64,000 bases of DNA from a virus, in the IMG/VR virus record IMGVR_UViG_3300042566_000180, positions 1 through 64,000 of that record; one strand, 5' to 3'. Below the pieces are notes generated by a model. That model was given only the letters and a program-made list of their open reading frames with translations, did not search any database and had not been told where the DNA came from. The translations under genes and the position numbers were made by a program. Below, one piece after another: positions 23,301 through 33,500 of the stretch; within the stretch, counting starts at the first letter, position 1, and the number at the start of each line of letters is the position of its first letter.

Positions 23301-25753
23301 TAAACGTTGAAGGTTATTGGATGATGTTTAAAGGCCACGAAAATGAAGGTTTTAGATGGCAGACAGCAGGTCAAGATGGTGTTACATACACAACACGTAT
23401 GCAACTTACTTCTTCTGCGTTGACAGTGAACGGTAATACAGTATTGCATGCAAGTAATTATTCTTCATATGCTTTGCCACTTTCAGGTGGTACAATGAGT
23501 GGAGGAATAACTTTTACTGCACCAGGTGGTTCTATATTATTAAAACATGCTGTATCTGAAGTTGATGCATGGATATTCCAAGAGAATGCTGCTAACTGGG
23601 GTATATATTGGAAGAATGCTCCCTCTGGTCATCACACTTTTGGAGGATATACAACTGTAGGAGCTGAGACTTTTGGTATGTCTGCTGTTAACGCAAGTGG
23701 AAACGGAGTGTCTACCACTAATTTTGTAGGAGCTACGTCAGCAGTTGCTCAGTGGATGTTATCAAATTATACTGGTTATATTTGGTCAGCTAGTACAATA
23801 TTTGCAGCTGGAGACATGCGTGCTCCAAGATTTTATTCTAGCTTAAGTAGTGGTACTATGTTTTCACATGGTGCAATGACTGATGCTTTTGGATATAATG
23901 GTAGTTATGGTACATATATAGGGTCACCAGTTGGAGGTACATATTATATTTACGCTAATGGTACTTTTTTTGATAATGGTACTATAAGAACATTAATACA
24001 TTCAGGAAGTATTGGTTCTCAATCAGTAAACTATGCAAATTTTTCTGGAGCATTAAGTTTACAAAGTTTAGGAAATGGTTCTGTAAATGTAAATAATGGA
24101 AGTTCTGCTGTATACAGAAATGAAAATGGTTCTGGTGGTAATTTAAGTTATGCTCCTGTATTACACTTAGGTGGTGGAGATACCATGTGGCAAATTCAGG
24201 GTGATTATTATGATAGTTCTACATTAAGATGGAGAGCAGGTTATGCTGGAACTTGGTATACTTGGAGAAATATCATACATAGTGGAAATATTGGTTCTCA
24301 GTCAGTAGCTAATGCAAATACAGTTGATAATAGATCTATTGGTACTTCAACAAATAATATTCCTTTTTTAAGTGGTACTAGAAACTTAGTTATAAATAAT
24401 CCAGAATCTTATTCTGGAGAAGTTAGACTTGGAGCTGCTTGGGATAGAGGTGGTGTATTTGCTAGTAGTACATTAACAATGTCTACTTCTTCAGGTAATA
24501 TAAACTTTGTATCTAATGATACAGCTATAGGTGGTTTTAGATGGGACGGTACAAATGGAACTAGATTTATTGTTTCAAATAATGATATACAAACTCCATA
24601 TACATTAATTGATGCTAATAGACGTCCTATAATGTATGCTAGAGGAGCATATCCTGCATTAGTATTAGATCACACAGAAACTTCTAATGCTGCTCATGGT
24701 CCTACTATTCAGTTTGCACACAATGGATTAGACCAAAGACAATGGGTAATTGGATCATCTGGTAATGGTAGTAGACTAGACTTTGGTATGTCTAATACTG
24801 CTTACGGTAACAGTAACTATAATCCTCATAATGGTATTGGAGGTTATTTAGGTAAAACTGTTATGAGAATAACAGAAACTGGTGTGGGTATTGGTAACTT
24901 GGGAACATTTCCTACAATACTTTCCCCAAGTAGACCTTTACAGGTTTTTGGTAGATCATATTTTAGTGATAATATGGTTATAATACCAACTTCAGAATCT
25001 TGGGCAGAAGGTTTATCATTTATTGTTACAAGTACAAATACTTGGGCTGGATTAAGATGGAGAAGAGAAAGAGGAGGAAATGATGGTAACTGGTATGTTG
25101 GTTATACAGCATTAGATGCAACAGATGATTTAGTATTTGGAGCTAATAATGGGGGTAGTCAAGTAGATAATATTATTAGACTTACTAAAGCAGGTAATGT
25201 TACTTTAGGTGGAAGTGGTGGTACAACAACAGTTACTACACAACTTAACATTAATAGACATATTGATGCTTATACAGCATGGGGGTCTTGTACTTCTATA
25301 TTTGTTGGTTGGAGTAGTGGTAAAGTAATATTAGGAAATGGTAATAGTGGTGGGCATGATTATGCTCTTAATCTTGGATGTAGTACTGTAGTATCTACTA
25401 ACCCTTTCTTTTGTTATCAAGATATTACAGCATATTCAGACTCACGAGTTAAAGATAATGTAGAAATAATTGAAGATGCTGTAGAAAAAGTAAAAGCTAT
25501 ACGAGGAGTAACATTTACTCGTAACGATATACCAGATGTTAACAAACGTCATGCTGGAGTTATTGCACAGGAAGTATTAGCTATATTACCCGAAGTTGTA
25601 TCTGAAGATGACAGAGGACATTATTCAGTAGCTTATGGCAACCTTTCAGCTTTACTTATTGAAGCAGTAAAAGAACAACAATCTCAGATAGAGTCTCAAA
25701 AGACAGAAATAGAAGAACTTAAAGATTTAGTAAAACAACTTATAAATAGATAA
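20378..25753 (+). CDS. giant tail fibre 1 with S74 intramolecular chaperone (1791 aa)
   Basis: A trimeric fibre. The N-terminus has typical adaptor repeats (NDNSTKLATTAWVRTF; VNLYYTNARARAAI). The shaft has the recurrent AAPGTLDTLNELAAALG module and LTNLNQLSNGPGYI repeats. The C-terminal ~105 residues are an intramolecular chaperone that trims itself after trimer folding: AYSDSRVKDN with catalytic-type Ser1687, then HAGVIAQEVLAILPEVV and a C-terminal coiled coil. The variable centre (residues ~700-1600) should carry the receptor-binding surface. First of three similar fibres; starts 10 bases after the previous gene. Confidence 0.88.
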   Translation: MKFLSDILAKAGLTVDGVVTLNNTATGQTPAANDNSTKLATTAWVRTFVQPYSLPIASASILGGIKVGTGLSIDSGTGILSVTGASASSIKSTQTFVVTEGQTVFTVTNGYAPGLIDIFLNGVYLSPNQSTATNGSTFTLNEAAATGDIIDVIVVSPVYQGTSTTTDQLPEGVVNLYYTNARARAAITLTVNGSSGASSYSSSTGVLNVPTYTLAGLGGIGGSGTTGYVSKFTNSTTIANSLIYDNGFGIGINTSSPYNSSFYSLDVNGALLVKNVGKTANITLINSDPAGGGNNAFVIHTVGGTFGDSYVDIQGYYGASITGSTTIRLNAAGGNLLVGSLIGTGTRMVVASSTGVLSTQDIVTYVSQVKHQVKSAQVITKGQAVYVSSADGTNMIVSKASNAAEMTSSKTMGLLDASVSINGFANVVTEGLLAGLNTASANAGDPVWLGTDGNLIYGLLNKPSAPAHLVFIGIVTRANSNNGEIFVKVQNGFELDELHDLSVKNPSDGDMIKYVASTGLWTKVAASTTNIVEGTNLYYTDARVGTYLTNNSYATQSYVNTAVSNLVDAAPGTLDTLNELAAALGDDPNFATTVAASIGTKEPIITAGTTSQYWRGDKTWQTLPVYTLSGLGGQPQLNGTGFVKVSGTTVSYDNSTYYLASNPNGYITGISFANVSAKPTTIAGYGITDSLVYTTSTYSNPSWITALAWSKITGAPAFITGYTETDTLATVTARGASTSTNSIFTGGLQARKNQTDNDYTTAALWTESYGNTTTGIAFHISGVVGKFLEMRTNGILYWENGQVWTSSTLTNLNQLSNGPGYITQTNALRPVYGDSGAHDLNISGQHATIRFSTGVWVNAPVSGNYSHVLSFNMASDNRTVQMYLGDVPGYLWWRPNQGGTWHPWERIWTSNNLTNLNQLSNGPGYITGYTETDTLASVTGRGASTSTAISLSGNLTMTGAGNSTSVIFGDTSKRINVEGYWMMFKGHENEGFRWQTAGQDGVTYTTRMQLTSSALTVNGNTVLHASNYSSYALPLSGGTMSGGITFTAPGGSILLKHAVSEVDAWIFQENAANWGIYWKNAPSGHHTFGGYTTVGAETFGMSAVNASGNGVSTTNFVGATSAVAQWMLSNYTGYIWSASTIFAAGDMRAPRFYSSLSSGTMFSHGAMTDAFGYNGSYGTYIGSPVGGTYYIYANGTFFDNGTIRTLIHSGSIGSQSVNYANFSGALSLQSLGNGSVNVNNGSSAVYRNENGSGGNLSYAPVLHLGGGDTMWQIQGDYYDSSTLRWRAGYAGTWYTWRNIIHSGNIGSQSVANANTVDNRSIGTSTNNIPFLSGTRNLVINNPESYSGEVRLGAAWDRGGVFASSTLTMSTSSGNINFVSNDTAIGGFRWDGTNGTRFIVSNNDIQTPYTLIDANRRPIMYARGAYPALVLDHTETSNAAHGPTIQFAHNGLDQRQWVIGSSGNGSRLDFGMSNTAYGNSNYNPHNGIGGYLGKTVMRITETGVGIGNLGTFPTILSPSRPLQVFGRSYFSDNMVIIPTSESWAEGLSFIVTSTNTWAGLRWRRERGGNDGNWYVGYTALDATDDLVFGANNGGSQVDNIIRLTKAGNVTLGGSGGTTTVTTQLNINRHIDAYTAWGSCTSIFVGWSSGKVILGNGNSGGHDYALNLGCSTVVSTNPFFCYQDITAYSDSRVKDNVEIIEDAVEKVKAIRGVTFTRNDIPDVNKRHAGVIAQEVLAILPEVVSEDDRGHYSVAYGNLSALLIEAVKEQQSQIESQKTEIEELKDLVKQLINR

Positions 25754-25762
25754 TAGTAGGTT

Positions 25763-28700
25763 ATGAACAAACAAAGGAAGACCTCCCATATACTCAATAT
25801 ATTTCAGTATGACGCAGATGGACACGTTGTGTTACCAGCTAGTCTTACTTTGGGTATAGTTCCCGGAGCAGAAGATAACAGTGGTAAGGTTCCTTCTACT
25901 GCATGGGTAAGAAGTTTGGTAACCACTACTGGTAATTCTTTAGTGCCTACTAGTAGATCTATAACTATTAACGGTACTTCATATGATTTATCTAGCAACC
26001 GTTCTTGGTCTATTGATACAGGTGTTTTAACAGCTTCTGCAGGTTTAGGTATATCCGTAAGTGTTGTTAATCAGAATTTAAATATAGTAAACACCGGTTT
26101 GTTAACAGGTACAGCAGGTGCTGGTATATCCGTTACCACGGTTAACCAGAACCTCAACATTGTCAATACAGGTTTACTTACCGCTAGCTCAGGGGTCGGT
26201 ATCAGCGTAACTACAGTCAATCAGAACCTGAACATTGTAAACACTGGTCTGCTTACCGCCACTTCTGGATTGGGTATTAGTGTAACTACAGTAAACCAGA
26301 ATCTGAATATCGTTAACACCGGTCTATTGACAGCGTCATCCGGAGCAGGTATCAGCGTAACTACAGTAGGTCAGAATCTAAACATTGTTAATACCGGTAT
26401 ACTCACTGCTACAGCCGGAGCAGGTATAAGTCTTAGTGTAGTTAGCGGTAATCTTAATATTGTTAATACTATTACAAATAACAACCAGCTTGATAATGGA
26501 GCTGGTTATGCTACTACTAGTTATGTAACTACACAGATTAATAATCTTGTAGATGCAGCACCTGGAACTCTTGATACACTTAACGAACTTGCTGCAGCTC
26601 TTGGTGATGACCCAAATTTTGCAACAACTATTGCTGCATCTATTGGTACCAAACAAGCTCAGCTTAACGGTACTGGTTTTGTAAAAGTAACAGGAACTAC
26701 TGTAAGCTATGACAACTCTACATACTTAACAACAGGTGCTGCAGCTTCAACTTACGTATCTCTTACTGGATCATATTCTAATCCATCATGGATCACAGCT
26801 TTAGGATGGGGTAAGATTACAGGTACGCCTACAACTATATCTGGCTACGGTATAACAAATGCTTATACAGACGCACAGATCCAAAACTTTTTCAACGGAG
26901 CTAACGCTATTACCGGTTATAATAAATCTAACTGGGATACAGCATACGGCTGGGGTAATCATGCTTCTGTTGGTTATTTAACAGGAATAACATCTTCTCA
27001 AGTTACTACAGCTCTTGGTTACACTCCATATAATTCTTCTAATCCATCTGGTTATATTACATCAGCTGCATTAAGTTCTTATTTACCACTATCTGGTGGT
27101 ACTGTATCAGGACCTTTAACAATAAATACCACAAGTGATATAATTGCTAACGGTGACACCTTCCGTATGAAAGGTGGTGGAGGTTCTGCTGAATTTATAT
27201 GGTATAGAAATTACTCAGGAGATCCTTCTCATCCTGGATTTGTAATTATTAACAGATCAGGTACTACTACATTTAGTCATAACTCAAATGGAGGTGGGAC
27301 AAGTATAAGTGGTAATTTTTCTGCTGCAAACTTTAGTGGTTCATCTAGTGGTACTAACACAGGAGACCAAACTTTATCTGGTTTAGGTGGTGTTCCTACA
27401 AGTGGATATGCATTTGGAACATCTTTTACATTAGGTACAATGTATGTAGGAACTGGAGAACAATTTACTCCAACTACTTTATTAGGAGTTTATTCTAATG
27501 GATATGCTTATAAATTTCCTGTTGCCGGAGTACAAGCATGGTTAGGTCTTGGTTCTTTAGCTTATAGTTCAGCTACTATTCCTACAAATAATAATCAACT
27601 AACAAATGGTGCTGGATATATAACAGGATATTCTGAAACAGATACTCTTTCTTCAGTAACTGGTAGGGGAGCTACAACTTCAAGTCCAATAACTATTAAC
27701 GGTGGAGGTGCTCAACCTCTTGCTTTAACAACAGCTAATGGTTCTCCTTGGCATATTGCTTTAGTACGTAATGATTTAGGTCTTACTAGTAGAGTGTTTG
27801 CCCATAACTCACCTTATAATGGATGGTACTTTGAACATAATATATCAATTGCTGGTAGTACAAACTGGCATAGTGGTAACTTGACTAATTTAAATCAACT
27901 TAGTAATGGACCTGGATATATAACATCTTCAGGTAGTATTTCTGGTAATGCTGCTACTGCAACTAGTGCAGGAACGGTAACTGGATCTTCTACTATAAAT
28001 GGGTATCTTACATTAGCTACTAACTGGGCTGTAAGTCCTTATACATCAGCTCTTACTATTATTGGTACACACCCATCAATGACATTTAGAGGTAGTAATG
28101 GAGATACACATTACTTAATCCATATGGATTCTAATGGAGATATGCAATATTATTTTGGTCCAGGTCATACAACAAATAACTGGACTAGACGATATGAGTT
28201 TACTAAGAGTGGAAACTTTAATGTAGTTACTGGAAATATTTCAGCATCAGGTACTGTTACAGGTTCAAATTTATCTGGAACAAATACAGGAGACCAAACT
28301 AATATTAGTGGTAATGCTGGAACTGTAACTATTAATTATAATAACGACTCTAACTCTACTTACCAACTTTTATGGGGTTCTGGTAATTCAGTTTATGGAA
28401 CAGCTCAAGTTTATGTAAATCCTAGTTCAGATATTATTTATGCTAGAGGTGGATATATAAGTCCAGGAAATGCATGGGGAACTTCAGACTCTGCTTTTTT
28501 CCCTAACGGTATTACAACAGCAGGTGGAACAAACTGGATATATGGCTTAACATTTATTGGTAATGCTCCAGGAAATGGTGCAGGACATGAGTTTTATACT
28601 TCTGGTAGTTCGTATTCTACGGGAAATATGGAAGCTGGTTCATCTATGCGAGCTCCAATATTTTATGACAGAAATGATACTACATATTATGGAGACTTTG

Positions 28701-30547
28701 CTAGTACATCTAGAATAAGGTCTTTAAACATGGGTTATGTAGGTGGGCAAGTATATCTTAATTCAGATGGAGGTACATTATTTTTTAATGCTAATGGTGA
28801 AAGTGATATACAGGGTTATTCTATAGGAACGACTATGGAAAACTATGGAGGTAACTACACAAAGCTTACTATTGATTGGCACACTGGTATAAGAATAGGA
28901 GCAGCAAGTGGTTATGGTGGTATAAGATTTTATAATAACTCCGTAAAATATTACGGAGGCTCTCAAGTTTTTTCTGTAGCAGAAGGAGATAGTAATGTTA
29001 GAGTAAGTAATACTTTATTTGTAAATGGAGATGTTCGTTCTCCAATTTATTATGACTCAAATGACACAGCTTATTACTTAAACCCAGCAGGAGGTTCACG
29101 TTTAAGAAATCTTTATGTAGGAGATAGTGGAGACGATTGGTCAGATCCAGGAGGATGGGGTACACAAGTAAGATTTAGTAATGGCCCTCATGTTAGATTT
29201 GTTCTACACGCCCGTAGTCCAGGTATTGAAGCAGGTATGTATGTTCACACTCCTGGTTCTGTATTCATAGGAAGTTATACAGGACACGATGTTAGTATGA
29301 TGTGGGCAGGTAGTAGAAGAATACATATTACTGGTTCTTATGTTTATACTGATGTATATTTAGAAGCAGCTGGCTCTATGCGGGCTCCTATATTTTATGA
29401 TTCTAATGATACAGGATATTACCTAGACCCTAATAGTAATTCTAATCTTTGGAAGTTTACTGCTGGTACCATGGCTAGAAATGACATGAATCCACTTAGT
29501 GTTAACTCTCCATGGTCAACAAGAGCATCACAAGCTGGTCCTTATATAAATGGAACTATGGGGTGGGGTCAAGTAGATTTAAATACAATAGGTTCTTATT
29601 GGGGCTCAGGTTTTATTGATACTTGGTCTAGTCCAGGTAATGCACCTGGAGGTTCTAGTCACTATGTTGGTATGCAGGCTATGCACTATAATGACCAAAA
29701 TGGAAACTTCCATGGTTGGCAGATGGTTTGTGCTCAAGAAGCTTCTAATAGATGGTTTTGGAGAAGCTCTTGGAACGTACCAAATAGACCATGGGTAGAA
29801 ATGATTCACTCTGGTAATATAGGTTCCCAAACAGTTAGTAACTCTGATATGGTTGATGGATATCATGCTTCTAACTTTCTTGGTTATAATGGTAATTCAT
29901 ATTATCAAGTAAATACTTGGTTACAAATGAATGGTACTCATGGTATTTACTGGCCTTCATACTATGGACTACATCTTTATGCAAATACTACATCAACATA
30001 TACACCATTAAGAATGGATGGTCAAAAAAATAGTTATGATGGTGTATGGTTAAGTTATAGTGCTGTTAACGGCATGATGTATGATGGTGGAGGTAATGGT
30101 GGTGTATATAGAGAAGCTAATGGACGGTGGTATTGGTACCACCATGTAGGAAATAACTGTACAGGTATTTCAACTTCAAGTACATCATCTTCATACAGAG
30201 CTTATATTGGTGGGGCGTTATATGCTGAAGGAGATATTGTTGCTTATTCTGATGTTAGAAAGAAAACAGATATTGTTACTATAGATAATGCTTTAGAAAA
30301 AGTTATTAACCTACGTGGTGTTTATTATACAAGAATAGATGACGTAGCACGTGGTAGACAAACAGGTGTTATTGCACAAGAAATAAATGAAGTGTTACCT
30401 GAAGTTGTTACTTATGCTGCTGACGTAGATGAGTATGGTGTATCATATGGAAATATAGTAGGTGTGCTTATTGAAGCTATTAAAGAACAACAGTTACAAA
30501 TTGAAAAACTACAAAACAAGTTAGATAATGTCTTATCAAGTAGATAG
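25763..30547 (+). CDS. giant tail fibre 2 with S74 intramolecular chaperone (1594 aa)
   Basis: Residues ~87-236 are six tandem copies of a 25-residue beta repeat (GLLTASSGVGISVTTVNQNL as core). A collar-like AAPGTLDTLNELAAALG module, LNQLSNGPGYI shaft repeats and three PI(F/Y)YDxNDTxYY modules near 28653, 29041 and 29389 follow. The last ~99 residues are the self-cleaving chaperone: VAYSDVRKKT with Ser1496, then QTGVIAQEINEVLPEVV and a coiled-coil end. It overlaps the next fibre gene by 20 bases. It probably recognises a different surface structure from fibre 1. Confidence 0.87.
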   Translation: MNKQRKTSHILNIFQYDADGHVVLPASLTLGIVPGAEDNSGKVPSTAWVRSLVTTTGNSLVPTSRSITINGTSYDLSSNRSWSIDTGVLTASAGLGISVSVVNQNLNIVNTGLLTGTAGAGISVTTVNQNLNIVNTGLLTASSGVGISVTTVNQNLNIVNTGLLTATSGLGISVTTVNQNLNIVNTGLLTASSGAGISVTTVGQNLNIVNTGILTATAGAGISLSVVSGNLNIVNTITNNNQLDNGAGYATTSYVTTQINNLVDAAPGTLDTLNELAAALGDDPNFATTIAASIGTKQAQLNGTGFVKVTGTTVSYDNSTYLTTGAAASTYVSLTGSYSNPSWITALGWGKITGTPTTISGYGITNAYTDAQIQNFFNGANAITGYNKSNWDTAYGWGNHASVGYLTGITSSQVTTALGYTPYNSSNPSGYITSAALSSYLPLSGGTVSGPLTINTTSDIIANGDTFRMKGGGGSAEFIWYRNYSGDPSHPGFVIINRSGTTTFSHNSNGGGTSISGNFSAANFSGSSSGTNTGDQTLSGLGGVPTSGYAFGTSFTLGTMYVGTGEQFTPTTLLGVYSNGYAYKFPVAGVQAWLGLGSLAYSSATIPTNNNQLTNGAGYITGYSETDTLSSVTGRGATTSSPITINGGGAQPLALTTANGSPWHIALVRNDLGLTSRVFAHNSPYNGWYFEHNISIAGSTNWHSGNLTNLNQLSNGPGYITSSGSISGNAATATSAGTVTGSSTINGYLTLATNWAVSPYTSALTIIGTHPSMTFRGSNGDTHYLIHMDSNGDMQYYFGPGHTTNNWTRRYEFTKSGNFNVVTGNISASGTVTGSNLSGTNTGDQTNISGNAGTVTINYNNDSNSTYQLLWGSGNSVYGTAQVYVNPSSDIIYARGGYISPGNAWGTSDSAFFPNGITTAGGTNWIYGLTFIGNAPGNGAGHEFYTSGSSYSTGNMEAGSSMRAPIFYDRNDTTYYGDFASTSRIRSLNMGYVGGQVYLNSDGGTLFFNANGESDIQGYSIGTTMENYGGNYTKLTIDWHTGIRIGAASGYGGIRFYNNSVKYYGGSQVFSVAEGDSNVRVSNTLFVNGDVRSPIYYDSNDTAYYLNPAGGSRLRNLYVGDSGDDWSDPGGWGTQVRFSNGPHVRFVLHARSPGIEAGMYVHTPGSVFIGSYTGHDVSMMWAGSRRIHITGSYVYTDVYLEAAGSMRAPIFYDSNDTGYYLDPNSNSNLWKFTAGTMARNDMNPLSVNSPWSTRASQAGPYINGTMGWGQVDLNTIGSYWGSGFIDTWSSPGNAPGGSSHYVGMQAMHYNDQNGNFHGWQMVCAQEASNRWFWRSSWNVPNRPWVEMIHSGNIGSQTVSNSDMVDGYHASNFLGYNGNSYYQVNTWLQMNGTHGIYWPSYYGLHLYANTTSTYTPLRMDGQKNSYDGVWLSYSAVNGMMYDGGGNGGVYREANGRWYWYHHVGNNCTGISTSSTSSSYRAYIGGALYAEGDIVAYSDVRKKTDIVTIDNALEKVINLRGVYYTRIDDVARGRQTGVIAQEINEVLPEVVTYAADVDEYGVSYGNIVGVLIEAIKEQQLQIEKLQNKLDNVLSSR
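26021..26470 (+). repeat. six tandem 75-bp (25-aa) repeats in fibre 2
   Basis: Six head-to-tail copies, each coding G(L/V/I)LTASAGxGISV...NLNIVNT. Copies 2-5 are nearly identical as protein but differ at many synonymous positions (for example AACATTGTCAAT, AACATTGTAAAC and AATATCGTTAAC for the same Asn-Ile-Val-Asn). The borders are exact multiples of 75 bases. Confidence 0.85.
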
Positions 30548-33500
30548 TTATGGTAATGCTTATTTTCCTGCAGGCGTATCTGTAGCTTCTATACCTGCTA
30601 CTACTGGTACGCAGAATAAAGTTCTTGTGCCCGGAGTTAATGGTAGGATATCATCTGCTACAGTAGCACAGCTTATCACACAGAGTGGTGGCAACCTTGT
30701 TACTTCTGTATATGGTAGAACAGGTGCAGTTACAGCTCTTAGAGGAGATTATAATACAGATCAAGTTACAGAAGGTCAAGCCTTATATTTTTCTGACGGA
30801 AGAGCTAGAAAAGCTATTAACTTAACTACTTTTAATACATCTGGTCCAGCTACTTATGATAGCACTACAGGTATACTTAATATACCACAGTATGGTTCAG
30901 GTATAGTGGGTAACTATGTACCTGTAACAAGAACTATTACTATTAATGGTCAGACCGCTGATTTATCTGCCAATAGAACATTTACTATAGATGCAATGGT
31001 CTATCCATCTGCTGGTATACCTTTATCTAATGGAACAGCATGGGGAACTAGTATAGTTGATAATTCTACTAACTGGAACACTGCGTTTGGATGGGGTAAT
31101 CATACACTTGCCGGATACTTAACATCATTTACTGAAACTGATCCTACAGTTTCATCTCATGTTAAAGCTATCACCACTACAAATATTAGTAATTGGAATA
31201 CAGCGTACACTTGGGGCAACCATGCGTTAGCTGGTTATCTAACTTCTTACACAGAAACAGATCCTATATGGACGTCAGAAAAAATAAACTATTATACTAA
31301 AACACAAGCGGACGGAAGATACTTACAATCTTTTACAGAGACTGATCCTATTTGGACATCTGAGAAAGCTAACTATGCTTTAAAGACATATGTAGATACA
31401 AGTATAGCTAATCTTGTAGACGCAGCTCCAACTACACTTAATACTCTTAATGAGCTTGCAGCTGCATTAGGAGATGATGCTAACTTTAGTACAAGCATTA
31501 CTACGTTAATAGGTACTAAAGAACCAGCTATTATCGCAGGAACAACTGCTCAATATTGGAGAGGTGATAAAACGTGGCAGACATTACCTACTTATGATTT
31601 AAGTCCTTATGTACCATACACTGGTGCAACATCTAACGTTGATTTAGGATTATATGGATTAACATCAAGAGGGTTAACAATATCAAAATATGGTAGTTCA
31701 GTAAATGGTTTAATTTTTGAACAAGCTGCAGGTCTTGGATTAGGTGGTTCAGGATATACTACGATTGGACCAGTAGGAACAGATGGTTTTGGATTTTATT
31801 TTAGTGGTGCTACAAAAGCATTTTACTTTAGTGCTACTGCTATAACAACACAAAGATTTTACTCATTACCTGATGCTTCAGGTACTATAGCATTAACTTC
31901 TAATATTCCTACATTATCAGGACTTGGTGGTGTACCTACAACTCGTTCATTAACAATTAACGGTGTAAGTTATGATTTATCAGCTGATAGATCGTGGACT
32001 ATATCTACTGGTATTTCTGGTTCAGGTACAACTAACTATCTTTCTAAATGGACAGGTTCTACATCTGTTGGTAATAGTGTAGCGTTTGATAACGGAAGTG
32101 CTATAGGTATTAATACAGCTTCTCCGTTTGAATCTTCAGCTTTTAAGTTAGATGTAAATGGTGGACTAATTATTAAAAATACTTCAGGTGTACCTGCACA
32201 GTTAATATTAATAGATTCTAATCCTGCAACAGGTGGTAATAATGGATTTGTTCAACTAGTAGCTGGTGGTAATACTGCTACAGCATTTGGTCAGTGGCAA
32301 ACATATTATGGTACATCTATTGCTTCTGGTACATTAAGACTTCAGCCAGCAGGTGGTGTTGTACTAGTAGGATCTTCAACAGCTATTACAGGAGCTGGTT
32401 TATTACAAGTTGCTGGTGATGTAAATATTACAGGAACATTTAGAGTTAATGGTGTAGCAATTAGTTCTGGTACAACATTAAATGGAACAGGGTTTGTAAA
32501 AGTTTCAGGTACAACTGTATCTTATGATAATAATACATATTTAACTTCTTTGCCATCTCATAACCATGATGGAAGATATATTAGACTTGATACTGTAAAT
32601 GAACAAGATGGTATTGTAGCTCACTTTAGACCAACTACATCTGGTGGTTACACCATGATGAAATTTGAGTCCAAGGTTAACCAAACTTCAGATTATGGTT
32701 GGATATTAATGCAGGATGATTCTGCTAATACAAATGGTGCTCCAACTACTGAGGACATTAGAATGACTATTGGAGTTTTTAATGATTTTCAAGGACCTGG
32801 AGTGCATTCTGATGAACTTTGGTTTCAAGGTGGTGCAAGACTTGTACAAAACGTAGGATCGTGGGATTCAGAATATAATACTATTATTGGTACACCTGCT
32901 GCTAAAACTAACGGTACTACTTATGAATGGAGAATAAACAATAGTTCAGTAATGGCTATTAGTTTTGGTGGTGTTTTATCTGTTGGTGGTAATACAGTAT
33001 ATCATGCAGGAAACTTGACTAATTTGAACCAGCTTACAAATGGTCCAGGATATCTTACTAGTATTACATCTACACAAGTAACTAATGCTTTAGGATATAT
33101 ACCATACAATAGTACAAATCCAAGCGGTTATATAACTGGATACACAGAAACTGATACACTTTCCTCAGTAACTGGTAGAGGTGCAAGTACAAGTACCGCT
33201 ATAACAATAAATGGTATTGACTCAGCTTTAAAAGTTCAGCATGATGGTACTTCTACAGCATGGAGAGGTAGGATAGGTTCATTTAATGCTAGTGCTGATA
33301 AGTCATCTTTTCTTGGAAACTATACAGGTAGACCTGGTGTATTTGGACACAATAATTCACTATCAGCTTGGGCTGAACTTTATGTTAACACATTAGGGGT
33401 ATACGGTCAAGGTACTTTATATTTATCTTGGTTTACTTATGTAAAAGCAAATGGAGGAGATACTGACTATGCTATTTGGCATGCGGGCAATCTAACTAAT

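Noticed and set aside
26378-26656. 92-aa Cys-rich minus-strand frame
   Set aside because: Cys/Ser/Ile runs are the antisense of the ACA/AAT/GCA-rich fibre repeats; no start context.
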